Notes: a model not told the origin generated them from the sequence alone. A stretch of DNA of 64,000 nucleotides from an uncultured Flavobacteriales bacterium (GCA_943789505.1 CALSUJ010000001.1:496001-560000), one strand, 5' to 3'. Shown: positions 47,001-53,965, counted from the first letter of the stretch. Made by a program: numbers and translations.

Positions 47001-49363
47001 CATGGGTGAAAGGAACAGATGATTATATTAATGGAAACTTTTCTAATGTTAATGAGGCTCCTAATTATGACGAAGCGGCTTGGATTCATGCTAAACTACT
47101 CAATGATGTGAGTGGAGTAGGGAAATGGAGAGTATTTCAAAATGTTTCTTGGTGTGGTATTCCATTATTAGCTGACAGCATGAATTTACGTACCGATCCT
47201 TTAGGATTAAAAAATGATGCAACAATTAAACTAAGAGTGACAAAACCTTTTAAGCAGTATGAAACAGTTCACAATGATAAGTTTTTTGATTTGAATGCAA
47301 CATTAATCTTAGGTAAAACATATGTTGTAGCTTATCAAAATTCAGCAACTACTTGGGGAGGAAAAACAATATCTCATAACGGAACAATATATTCTCCAGG
47401 AGATGAATTTATTGCAACTACAACCTCATTTACAGGCAGTGTTAAAGCAAGAGTTATTGAATATGATGCTGTAAATTTATTTAATCCTCTTTATAGTTTT
47501 AATGTTCAACCCGCAGGCTGTACAGATTCTTTGGCCCTTAACTATAATCTAGTTGCTATTGTAGATGATAGTACTTGCTATTACTGTAGTATTACAACAA
47601 ATGTTATGCCATTTTTTCCATCAAGTCTATCCGCTTGTAATGGATTTATTTCTGTTACCCCTACAAGTGGTATAGCTCCTTATACTTACACTTGGAGTAA
47701 TGGAAATACTACATCGCTTAACCTTAATCTTTGTGATGGAGCCTACACATATACTGTAATAGATGCTAATGGTTGTGAATTTACAGAAACAATTATTTTA
47801 ACAAATTATGTGGGGTGTATGGATATAACAGCCTGTAATTATGATACAGCAGCCATTATTGATGATGGCTCATGTAACACTTTCTATGGATGTATGGATG
47901 CTTTAGCTTGTAATTATGATAGTTTAGCAACATGTGATGATGGTTCTTGTAACACTGTTTATGGATGTATAGATAGCGCTGCCTTTAATTTTAATGTTCT
48001 TGCTAATTGTGATGATAATAGTTGTATTCCATTTATTTTTGGATGTACAGATTCTACAGCTATTTTCTATAATCCAAATGCAAACATAAATGACAGTACT
48101 TGTATTTATTGTGATATTAGTATTTCACAATTAACTATCAATCCAAATACTATTGGATCATGTGATGGCTGGTTATTGGTGCAAGCTACTTCATCATATC
48201 AACCAATAACATACACTTGGAGTAATGGCGCTATTGGTTCTTTTAATATGTCTTTGTGTTTAGGAATGTATTCAGTTACAATTACTGATAATTATGGATG
48301 TTCAATTGATACAATAATTAATATCGGTAATGTTGTTTTAGGTTGTACTGATGCTACTGCATGTAACTATTATGCTGGAGCAAACGTTGATGATGGTTCA
48401 TGTGAATGGACTTCATGTATTGGTGGTATTTGTTCTAATGATCCTATCTCAGGCTTAGGAGTTACTGATGTTATACAGAATAGAGCTACCTTTACATTTG
48501 ATGATATGAACACTTATGATGCTTCAGGCGCTCAGATCTGTAGAGTAGATCAATTGCGTATACAATATAAGGAATTAGGTACGTCTAGTTGGAGTCAGAA
48601 GAATATGGGTTCTCCAACAGGTTATGATCCTATTACTGGTATTTGTAACAGTACAACTAATACTGCTAAATTAGTATTAGGCTTAACTTCAGCAACTACT
48701 TATGAATGGAGAATGAAAGTATGGTATTGTGGAGTTGGTAATTCTGGTTGGGTTTCAGGACCAAACTTTACTACACTTGGTGATTGTCCTAATGTAGGTA
48801 ACCTAACAGTTACTACCCCTACAACAAGTAAAGCTACCTTTACTTGGGATGCTTCAAATGGAGCTTATAGCTTTGTTAGATTACAAGCAAGAGTAGATAC
48901 TGTTGGTTCTTCATTCTTCAATATTGGAGGTGTAGGAGTGAATTATGGTTCATTCACTAAGAACAAGAATGGATTAGTTCCAGGAGAGTCTTATAGAGCT
49001 AAATCACGTACATGGTGTGATCCAAATGGAGGAGCTTATAAAGCTCCATCATGGACTTCATTTATTTACTGGACACAACCAACTTCTATTAGATTAGAAG
49101 GTGGTAGTGCAATCAATAACTTAACTATTTATCCTAACCCGTCAAGAGATGTGTTTAATGTAAGTTTCACATCAGATACTAAACAGAATTTAAAAGTTAG
49201 AATTCTAAATGTAATAGGAGAGGAGCTAATAAATGAAAACTTAGAGCAGTTCATTGGTGAGTATACCAAAGGGATTGATCTTACAAATAATGCTAAAGGA
49301 ATTTACTTCTTGGAAATAGAAACTAATGATGGAATTATTAATAAGAAACTAATCCTTCAATAA
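42926..49363 (+). CDS. Giant modular T9SS-secreted protein 1
   Basis: 2145 residues, signal peptide MKTTLQSVFTIALLSLGLTVSA. Residues about 45-345 form an alpha/beta-hydrolase-like domain (VIILVHTGSYLP, GYVAVAMDYRLGW, MVSFHCENDPYVP), but the elbow reads GGQGTGG, so the nucleophile Ser is Gly. About nine Cys motifs of the type GCTD-x2-A-x-NY-x3-A-x2-DDGSC begin near 452. The centre has a domain known from other flavobacterial T9SS proteins (WFGGVDDGGQLRVAAQTY) and two SprB-like units (WSNGNTTSLNLNLCDGAYTY). The last 325 residues are the shared block with the sorting domain. Probably a surface-attached binding protein. Confidence 0.85.
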   Translation: MKTTLQSVFTIALLSLGLTVSAQTRYLDDVFSAVIVTSDVTYATNISIFPMLQGLAPGPQDIKCDIYEPTGDSLTNRPVIILVHTGSYLPPVLNGKPTGSKSDLSIVEQCTRWAKKGYVAVAMDYRLGWNPTSTDQNVRTSTLLQAAYRGIQDAKAMVRYLRMTEDNGNPYGIDESKIVLGGQGTGGYISLGYATLDDVNELYLPKFLDFTDPTNPTPYVYPPFFGNPDGTDSAWIPAASSPTGQTELWNIPNNPSYSNDVNMVFNISGALADISWLEAGEVPMVSFHCENDPYVPIDTGDVIVQTTGDFVVEVMGSRVVQHYANQYSNNDPFALAGISDVYTTAANSNNGGLEGLNVFITPPPSTTPNAFGELAEEQGSPWDWWDNTAYGIQAQAVNGIPGITSPAFFAANAILGNPNMSAANGNLYLDTIQGYLNPRMYEVLNFGYVTSGCTDSSALNYNYLANLDDGTCCYLNQDPASAQEIFDINGISTMVGPKSFMWDLSSPQFEVPKGGGKHSIFAHEYWFGGVDDGGQLRVAAQTYKQGGSDFWAGPKGATSCDSIWDRVWKINKTDVDDHIINFNSSNYSMLDVIENWPAHGDTTIGQAFYLAPFVDANANNIYDPFQGDYPDIKGDQALYIIRNDVGNLHSETGAEQMGIEQHLMFYGYKCDDNLAINNSLFVNMKIYNRGPNTLNDFYAGTWLDPDLGFYLDDYVGCNVEKDLGYVYNGDNMDEGPAGYGINPPAQGLVYLNQSMSKFVYYNNDATVQGNPNGGADIYNYLRGIWRDNVPMTFGGDGHGAGSGSTTIQSNYMFPGNTDPAFTGQSWTEQTAGNIPADRRFLMSAGPIDLNTGDVFSLDYAFVFARDYDTSGTNNSVALLFDYVDYVKDFYQNNTLVACNCTDSTAVIDSTVMVCNFSGCMDSLAYNYSSYAIQDDGSCCYLSSCTDPLAFNYDPLACYDDNSCEYIGLELTRLEGTGNGSNFLNFKEETINQILNNIDHRSLYPIYESGKSPIDIRITNQPSITGEFTIALEDPVLTNQGLITSYNQWSIYDSLGTVVDSSNNGIDINSINHISSLGIAFQIKQALNPGEDPFVTSGLYGFTTPSNNGLISSSIEFENINDKWLTGLADRDDDGSSWGWGLNWIRSGSHTNDDISTLSDYNQIDDPNGAFEGAVLQSNVVPFFGGTQFNGGTWAPYRFASNFYDGPGLNNSITNQSKLINLNSVDIVFTNDTSKWTRACVVEAQDYQILSIGQQEKMGLRKSPSVGKDGQPDASGTIGMGWFPGYAIDIETGERLNIIFAEDSWQTSENGSDMIWNPTANIATDSIPNFDPNAPIGQQFSGGNYLFGGKHFVYVVNGKSWVKGTDDYINGNFSNVNEAPNYDEAAWIHAKLLNDVSGVGKWRVFQNVSWCGIPLLADSMNLRTDPLGLKNDATIKLRVTKPFKQYETVHNDKFFDLNATLILGKTYVVAYQNSATTWGGKTISHNGTIYSPGDEFIATTTSFTGSVKARVIEYDAVNLFNPLYSFNVQPAGCTDSLALNYNLVAIVDDSTCYYCSITTNVMPFFPSSLSACNGFISVTPTSGIAPYTYTWSNGNTTSLNLNLCDGAYTYTVIDANGCEFTETIILTNYVGCMDITACNYDTAAIIDDGSCNTFYGCMDALACNYDSLATCDDGSCNTVYGCIDSAAFNFNVLANCDDNSCIPFIFGCTDSTAIFYNPNANINDSTCIYCDISISQLTINPNTIGSCDGWLLVQATSSYQPITYTWSNGAIGSFNMSLCLGMYSVTITDNYGCSIDTIINIGNVVLGCTDATACNYYAGANVDDGSCEWTSCIGGICSNDPISGLGVTDVIQNRATFTFDDMNTYDASGAQICRVDQLRIQYKELGTSSWSQKNMGSPTGYDPITGICNSTTNTAKLVLGLTSATTYEWRMKVWYCGVGNSGWVSGPNFTTLGDCPNVGNLTVTTPTTSKATFTWDASNGAYSFVRLQARVDTVGSSFFNIGGVGVNYGSFTKNKNGLVPGESYRAKSRTWCDPNGGAYKAPSWTSFIYWTQPTSIRLEGGSAINNLTIYPNPSRDVFNVSFTSDTKQNLKVRILNVIGEELINENLEQFIGEYTKGIDLTNNAKGIYFLEIETNDGIINKKLILQ
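48389..49363 (+). repeat. 975-bp 3' block, copy 2
   Basis: Same length and frame as 38657-39631 and 59839-60813. Homology to copy 1 extends about 48 bp further upstream (through GCTDATACNYY, from 48341) and downstream through the terminator and into repeat copy D, so copies 1 and 2 are parts of one longer duplication. Confidence 0.92.
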
Positions 49364-49369
49364 ATTATA

Positions 49370-49400
49370 AGAGAGCAGGTTTTAAAGCCTGCTCTTTTTT
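49370..49400 (+). terminator. Rho-independent terminator
   Basis: AGAGCAGG (49372-49379) and CCTGCTCT (49388-49395) with a T-run, the same as after the protease gene at 39631. Confidence 0.88.
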
Positions 49401-49401
49401 A

Positions 49402-49550
49402 TTTTATAAAATAAGAGATTACTCAGATAATCAAATAAATTTATTAAGTTTGATTTAGTAGATTGGTTAGCGGTGCAAAATGTGGTGCAAATTTTAGCTT
49501 GAAGGCCTATTGTAATCTAGTGAAAAGGGTAGAGGTTGTAATCCTGCTAC
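49402..49550 (+). repeat. 149-bp intergenic repeat, copy D
   Basis: TTTTATAAAA to ATCCTGCTAC, with TAAGTTTG and the core TTGGTTAGCGGTGCAAAATG. The stretch before TAATCTA-like pairing is altered (GAAGGCCTATTGTAATCTAG) but the pairing TAATCTA is kept. Confidence 0.92.
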
Positions 49551-49618
49551 TATATATCTTTTTTTTTAATTACTATGCTTAGCATAACACTTCCTTTTTA
49601 AATCCTTTTCTTTGTGTT

Positions 49619-49924
49619 ATGAAAAAACCACTACTTATATTACTTTGTTTATTCTCTTTCAATACGCTTATTTATGCTTCTTTTCCAATAATAGTAGACT
49701 CTAATGATCCAGTTGTTGGTCCCTATATTGGAGGAGGTTTATTTCTTACAGGTCTTGGATTTGCCATTTATTATTTACACCGATTATATATAAAGACTTA
49801 TAACCCCTGGCTGCGGTTTTTAGGAGTTTTTGGTATAATTGTAATCTCAATTTTTGCACTATTATTTATTTGTATCTTTTTGATTCTTGCTTCTGAGAAT
49901 TTTGATCTTGGGATGGGAGGATAA
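49619..49924 (+). CDS. Small secretory membrane protein, family with shared signal peptide
   Basis: 101 residues. MKKPLLILLCLFSFNTLIYA followed by SFPI is shared, with the upstream leader, by the genes at 51450 and 52063. After the signal come two membrane helices (residues about 37-56 and 66-92) split by RLYIKTYNPWLR. No known family. TTTG ends 4 nt before the ATG, as in the two relatives. Lies between 149-bp repeat copies D and E. Confidence 0.65.
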   Translation: MKKPLLILLCLFSFNTLIYASFPIIVDSNDPVVGPYIGGGLFLTGLGFAIYYLHRLYIKTYNPWLRFLGVFGIIVISIFALLFICIFLILASENFDLGMGG

Positions 49925-49947
49925 GAAGACCTCTATTAACTAAATTA

Positions 49948-50096
49948 TTTTTAAAAGTCTTTTCTAATCAGAAAATAAAAATAATTTCTTAAGTTTTTTT
50001 TAGTAGATTGTTTAGCGGTGCAAAAAGTGGTGCAAATTTTAGTTTTAAAGCTTTCTGCAATCTAGTGAAAAGTGTGGATGTTGTAATCCTGCTAAC
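49948..50096 (+). repeat. 149-bp intergenic repeat, copy E (variant 5' end)
   Basis: The left third differs (TTTTTAAAAGTCTTTTCTAA type, shared with copy G), while the rest matches: AAGTTTTTTTTAGTAGATTG, TTTAGCGGTGCAAAAAGTGG, TGCAATCTAG and the end GTTGTAATCCTGCTAAC. Its TAGATTG pairs perfectly with CAATCTA, whereas other copies have a G-U pair there. Confidence 0.85.
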
Positions 50097-50109
50097 ACAA
50101 CTTAAAAAA

Positions 50110-50180
50110 CAAATAACCACCTAAACGAGTGGGATTATTTTCGGTGGGCCTCTCGGTCCTTATTTCTAACTTCTTTAAGA
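50110..50180 (+). repeat. Double-hairpin repeat, copy 2
   Basis: Hairpin 1 is degenerate (ACCACCTAAACGAGTGGG), hairpin 2 is GGGCC-TCTC-GGTCC (50146-50159), then the trailer TTATTTCTAACTTCTTTA runs to the end of the HtrA gene. On the minus strand the first part could terminate the HtrA transcript. Confidence 0.7.
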
Positions 50181-51266
50181 TTTTAATGAGAGCGTGACTG
50201 TTTCAATTTGTTCTTCTCTTTGTATAGTGCAATTAATTTCATCACCTGGATTAAATTGAATAATTAATTCATGTAATTCGCTAGTTGAGTTAACCTTAAT
50301 GCCATTTATTTCTAATATTACATCTAGATCCTTTATGCCTGCAAGTTCTGCGGCACCATTCTCCAATACTTTTGAGATTAAAACTCCCTTAAGCCCGCTT
50401 AGTTTTAGCTCCTTTTGTACCTGCATATTTATATCAGCAATATGAATTCCAATATATGCTCTACGTACTTCACCGTAAATTTTTAAATCATTTATAATCT
50501 TTTCTGCCATATTTGAAGGAATAGCAAAACCATAACCACTAAATGATCCTGTTTTAGATTGGATAGCTGTGTTTATTCCAATTAAATTACCATAGGTGTT
50601 GACTAGTGCGCCTCCTGAGTTTCCAGAATTAATTGCTGCATCTGTTTGAATAAAAGATTCAATACCACCATTATTAAGGATATTAATCTTTCTAGATTTT
50701 GCACTAATGATTCCGGCTGTTACAGTAGAATTAAGATTATACGGATTTCCAACTGCTAATACCCATTCCCCAACTCTTAGATTATTTGAGTTATCAAATT
50801 CCAAAAAAGGAAGTTTACTTTCTTCAATTCTGAGTAGCGCTAAATCAGTATTATAATCTTTTCCTATGATTTTAGCATTATATTTTCTCTTATCATTTAA
50901 TACTACTTCTATCTCTTCGGCATTATTAATAACATGTCTGTTTGTAATTATATATCCGTCTTCTGAGATAATAACACCTGAACCACTTGCAATATTCTCT
51001 TTTGGTTGGTTGAAAAATTTCTTTCCATAGAATGGGTCATAATATCCATATACATCATTACTTATATATTTAGATTTTATATGAACAACTGCTTGGATAG
51101 CGTGTTCTGAAGCTTTTATAAAGTTAGGTCTATTGTTTTCTTCTCCTTTGTAATTTTTGTTGTCATTAAAATCAGATGCAAAGGTTTTTTTTGACAATAT
51201 ATCTTGTAGGAAGAACGATAGGCATACGCCTAATAAAACGTATAATAAGACTTTATATTTTTTCAT
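50175..51266 (-). CDS. HtrA/DegP-type trypsin-like serine protease with PDZ domain
   Basis: 363 residues with an N-terminal signal or anchor helix (KVLLYVLLGVCLSFFLQDIL). Catalytic triad: His in YIITNRHVINNAEE near residue 115, Asp in NTDLALLRIEE near 145, Ser in NSGNSGGALVN near 217. One PDZ domain (residues about 270-360) follows with GLKGVLISKVLENGAAELAG. It degrades or refolds damaged envelope proteins. Classic DegP has two PDZ domains, so this is the shorter DegS-like layout. It is the only minus-strand gene in the 36-64 kb block and is bracketed by two same-orientation copies of the double-hairpin repeat, which looks like an insertion. Confidence 0.9.
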   Translation of the reverse strand: MKKYKVLLYVLLGVCLSFFLQDILSKKTFASDFNDNKNYKGEENNRPNFIKASEHAIQAVVHIKSKYISNDVYGYYDPFYGKKFFNQPKENIASGSGVIISEDGYIITNRHVINNAEEIEVVLNDKRKYNAKIIGKDYNTDLALLRIEESKLPFLEFDNSNNLRVGEWVLAVGNPYNLNSTVTAGIISAKSRKINILNNGGIESFIQTDAAINSGNSGGALVNTYGNLIGINTAIQSKTGSFSGYGFAIPSNMAEKIINDLKIYGEVRRAYIGIHIADINMQVQKELKLSGLKGVLISKVLENGAAELAGIKDLDVILEINGIKVNSTSELHELIIQFNPGDEINCTIQREEQIETVTLSLKS

Positions 51267-51330
51267 TTTTTAGTGATTTAGATACCTTATAATAACTAAT
51301 GTTAATATAAATTATTGTATGAATATAAAT

Positions 51331-51402
51331 AATAAACCAACTCGATTGAGTGGGTTTCTTTTTGGCGGGCCTTACGGTCCTAACTTTGAACTTTTTTAAA
51401 AA
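51331..51402 (+). repeat. Double-hairpin repeat, copy 3
   Basis: Hairpin 1: AAACCAACTC-GATT-GAGTGGGTTT (51334-51357, one mismatch). Hairpin 2: GGGCC-TTAC-GGTCC (51367-51380). Trailer TAACTTTGAACTTTTTTA. Loop and stem changes relative to copies 1 and 2 keep the pairing. It lies upstream of both the divergent HtrA gene and the small gene at 51450. Confidence 0.8.
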
Positions 51403-51437
51403 ATTATGCTTAGCACAATACTATATTTTTAAAGTTC

Positions 51438-51445
51438 TATTTTTG
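51438..51445 (+). promoter_or_regulatory. TAnnTTTG -7 element, 4 nt before the start codon
   Basis: TATTTTTG ends 4 nt before ATG 51450. Confidence 0.5.
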
Positions 51446-51449
51446 TTAC

Positions 51450-51788
51450 ATGAAAAAACTACTATTACTTTGCTTATTTTCTTTAAATATAATTACTTAC
51501 GCTTCTTTTCCTATTACAGAAAATAGTCCTTCAGATATATCAAATGCAATAAGCTTTCAAATGGCTGATGAAGAAGAGGGGGAAGATGGGATTAAATGGT
51601 GGTTGCTTATTCCTTTTGTAGTTGCTTTAGGATTTGGTGCATACTTTTTAATTAGAGCATGGTGGAGATCGTGGAGAGATGATATTAGATGGGTTAAAAT
51701 ATTAACATATATTTTATTAGTTCCTTTATTGCTGTATTTATTTTTCCTTGTATTTCTAGTTTCTATAGGCTATGGCTACGGTAATTAA
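51450..51788 (+). CDS. Small secretory membrane protein, family with shared signal peptide
   Basis: 112 residues. Signal MKKLLLLCLFSLNIITYA, then SFPITENSPSD, as in the relatives at 49619 and 52063. An acidic spacer (MADEEEGEDG) leads into two membrane helices (residues about 52-70 and 87-110) with a very basic, Trp-rich loop (IRAWWRSWRDDIRW) between. I do not recognise a family. It is followed 56 bp later by repeat copy F. Confidence 0.65.
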   Translation: MKKLLLLCLFSLNIITYASFPITENSPSDISNAISFQMADEEEGEDGIKWWLLIPFVVALGFGAYFLIRAWWRSWRDDIRWVKILTYILLVPLLLYLFFLVFLVSIGYGYGN

Positions 51789-51844
51789 TATTATTTGTAG
51801 TATTGTTGATCGTGGGTGTGTATGCAATATGTCATAAGAATTAT

Positions 51845-51992
51845 TTTATAAAATAAGAGATTACTCAGATAGCCGAATAAATTTCTTAAGTTTGATTTTG
51901 TAGATTGGTTAGCGGTAAAAAATGTGGTACAAATTTTAGTTTTAAAGCTTGCTGTAATCTAGTGAAAAGGGTAGAGGTTGTAATCCTGCTGC
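51845..51992 (+). repeat. 149-bp intergenic repeat, copy F
   Basis: 148 bp from TTTTATAAAA to the end ATCCTGCTGC. It has TAAGTTTG, and in the core GCGGTAAAAAATGTGG replaces GCGGTGCAAA. The leader after it (TATGCTTAGCATA palindrome and TTTCTTTG) is like that after copy D. Confidence 0.9.
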
Positions 51993-52062
51993 TATATATC
52001 TTTATTTTTTTAATTACTATGCTTAGCATAACACTTCTTTTTTAAATTCATTTCTTTGCGTC

Positions 52063-52374
52063 TTGAAAAAAACACTAATTATATTACTTTGCTTATTTTC
52101 TTTAAACACGCTTACTTATGCTTCTTTTCCTATTACAGATAGCAGTTCTTCAGAAGTTGAAATTGCACAAGGTGTGTTTGACGATAATGATACTGCTGAT
52201 ATTGAATTGATCGTCCCATGTTTAGATTTTACCAATGAAATTAATGAGGTTATAAATACTAGTAAATTAATCAAAATTATAGATGTTTTAGGAAGAGAAA
52301 AAAAACAAACAAATCAACTTCTCTTTTACATCTATAATGATGGAACAGTAGAAAAGAAAATAATTATTGAATAA
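52063..52374 (+). CDS. Chimeric mini-protein: signal peptide joined to a sorting-type tail
   Basis: 103 residues from TTG 52063; TTTG ends 4 nt before it, the same spacing as the ATG starts of its relatives, so the TTG is likely used or is a mutated ATG. MKKTLIILLCLFSLNTLTYA plus SFPITDSSS is the N-terminus of the 49619/51450 family. After about 45 acidic residues it ends IIDVLGRE, LLFYIYNDGT, KKIIIE, the tail of the chitinase at 41274, with clear DNA similarity there too. No catalytic domain is left. It may be a recombination product, or a true tiny surface protein. Confidence 0.65.
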   Translation: MKKTLIILLCLFSLNTLTYASFPITDSSSSEVEIAQGVFDDNDTADIELIVPCLDFTNEINEVINTSKLIKIIDVLGREKKQTNQLLFYIYNDGTVEKKIIIE

Positions 52375-52378
52375 ATTA

Positions 52379-52507
52379 TTTTTAAAAGTATTTTCTAATC
52401 AGAAATTCAATTAATTTTTTAAGTTTATTTTAGTAGATTGATTAGCGGTGCAAAAAGTGGTGCAAATTTTAGTTTAGTGAAATAAGTTTTGATTATAATC
52501 CTACTAC
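52379..52507 (+). repeat. 149-bp intergenic repeat, copy G (129 bp, internal deletion)
   Basis: Starts 4 bp after the mini-gene stop with the copy-E type left end. After TGCAAATTTTAGTTTAGTGA, about 20 bp containing the TAATCTA partner are missing, so the internal stem cannot form. It ends TATAATCCTACTAC. This is the most decayed copy; its -7-like element reads TAAGTTTA. Confidence 0.85.
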
Positions 52508-52598
52508 TACTTCGCAAATCCAAATAGAAAATTAAAATTTAAATTTGACTACTTCAGACTTCTTTTTGTCGGATTCACTAAATTTTTGAGAAATATTA

Positions 52599-52606
52599 TA
52601 TCTTTG
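52599..52606 (+). promoter_or_regulatory. TAnnTTTG -7 element of the esterase gene
   Basis: TATCTTTG, 26 nt before ATG 52633. Confidence 0.45.
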
Positions 52607-52632
52607 AAATATAAAAATTAAAACATTATAAA

Positions 52633-53787
52633 ATGAAGCATAAATCTAGAAAAATAATAACAAAACGACTTATTTCACTCTTAATATTTATTACTACTCT
52701 TAATGTAAGCTACGCTCAAGGATACATTAGCGAAACTATACAGCATGATGGTTTAATAAGAGAATATAGCATTTATGTTCCAGCAAGTTATGATGGAACT
52801 ACAAATTTTCCGTTGCTATTTAATTTACATGGAGGAGGTGGTACAAATTCCGTTTGGCAAGCATCTTCCGACATGAGACCTATTGCCGACACTGCTGATT
52901 TTATTCTAGTTTATCCCCAAGCACGTCCTGACCCAAGTGACGGAAACTCTTTTAACTGGATTCCTAAAGTGCCAGGTACTTTTGATGATGTGCCCTTTTT
53001 TAGTTCATTGATAGATACGATTGCTAGTAATTATCAAATAGACCAAAACAAAATATATGCTTGTGGTTATTCCTTAGGAGGAGATATGACCTTTGAACTT
53101 GGATGTAAGCTCAATAACAGAATTGCAGCTATAGTTCCAGTAGCCAGAACCATGCAAGCCAATCCAAATAGTTTCTGCTCTCCGTTACATCCCACTGGAG
53201 TTCTTACAATACTTGGTACGGATGACTTTGTTTCTACATACAATGGAATCGTATTTGGCGGTATAGAATATTATATTTCCGCAGCAGCAACACATAGATA
53301 TTGGGCAACGCATAACAATTGTGATACAACTGCTACTGTTAATATTGTAAGTCCAAGTGTTGAGCGATATACTTGGTCAACTGCATCAGGTTGTGCCTAC
53401 GTGCAAGAATTAAAAGTGATAGGAGGAGGACATGATTGGCCTGGAAGTTTTGGAAATATGACGATTGATGCGAATATAGAGATTTGGCAATTTGTTTCAC
53501 GTTATGATATCAACGGATTAATTGGCTGTGTAACTACATCTATCAACGAAAATAATGGACAGACTGACAATTATAAGGTGTTTCCAAATCCTTTTAATGA
53601 GGAGCTTACGATTGAAGTAAAATCTGCACAATCCAATGATTTTACGATATACAATGTTATTGGAGAATTAATAACCAGTGGTAAATTGAATTCTCAATTT
53701 AATACAATCGATTTGTCTTCATTAGCTCCTAATGTTTATATTTTGAATATTAAAAATCAGTCGATTAGGCTAGTAAAAACAAAATAA
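52633..53787 (+). CDS. T9SS-secreted PHB-depolymerase/feruloyl-esterase-like hydrolase
   Basis: 384 residues, signal peptide region KRLISLLIFITTLNVSYA. LLFNLHGGGGTNSVW near 57 (oxyanion loop), nucleophile in ACGYSLGGDMTFE near 140, acid in TILGTDDFVS near 195 and histidine in VIGGGHDWPG near 272: an LpqC/PHB-depolymerase-type esterase, paralogous to 26304. Here the C-terminus is a regular type A sorting domain (YKVFPNPFNEELTIEV, IYNVIGELI, ending VKTK), unlike the LGRE tail of its paralogue. It probably attacks polyesters or esterified polysaccharides. Flanked by repeats G and H. Confidence 0.88.
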   Translation: MKHKSRKIITKRLISLLIFITTLNVSYAQGYISETIQHDGLIREYSIYVPASYDGTTNFPLLFNLHGGGGTNSVWQASSDMRPIADTADFILVYPQARPDPSDGNSFNWIPKVPGTFDDVPFFSSLIDTIASNYQIDQNKIYACGYSLGGDMTFELGCKLNNRIAAIVPVARTMQANPNSFCSPLHPTGVLTILGTDDFVSTYNGIVFGGIEYYISAAATHRYWATHNNCDTTATVNIVSPSVERYTWSTASGCAYVQELKVIGGGHDWPGSFGNMTIDANIEIWQFVSRYDINGLIGCVTTSINENNGQTDNYKVFPNPFNEELTIEVKSAQSNDFTIYNVIGELITSGKLNSQFNTIDLSSLAPNVYILNIKNQSIRLVKTK

Positions 53788-53815
53788 ATGTTCATTTGAG
53801 TGTGTTTCTTTAATA

Positions 53816-53965
53816 TTTTAAAAAATAATTTATTACTCTGAAAATCCAGTTAATTTCCTAAGTTTGTTTTAAGTAGATTGGTTAGCGGTGCAAAAAGTGG
53901 TGCAAATTTTAGTTTGATAGCTTGCTGTAATCTAGTAAAATGAGTGTCGGTTGTAATCCTGCTAC
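53816..53965 (+). repeat. 149-bp intergenic repeat, copy H (150 bp)
   Basis: Left end divergent (TTTTAAAAAATAATTTATTA), then TAAGTTTG, TTTTAAGTAGATTGG with one extra A, the standard core, TAATCTAG and the end GTTGTAATCCTGCTAC. The shared 1290-bp block starts at the following base, as after copy C. Last copy of the array. Confidence 0.9.

Noticed and set aside
39670-53965. CRISPR-like array
   Set aside because: Repeats are about 149 bp and separated by whole genes of very different size, with no spacers and no cas genes.
39670-53965. Integron attC sites
   Set aside because: Copies end in GTTGTAATCC and contain GGTTAGCGG, but these are in direct, not inverted, orientation and do not fit RYYYAAC...GTTRRRY; no integrase seen. 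The cassette-like layout is kept as a finding, the attC label is not.
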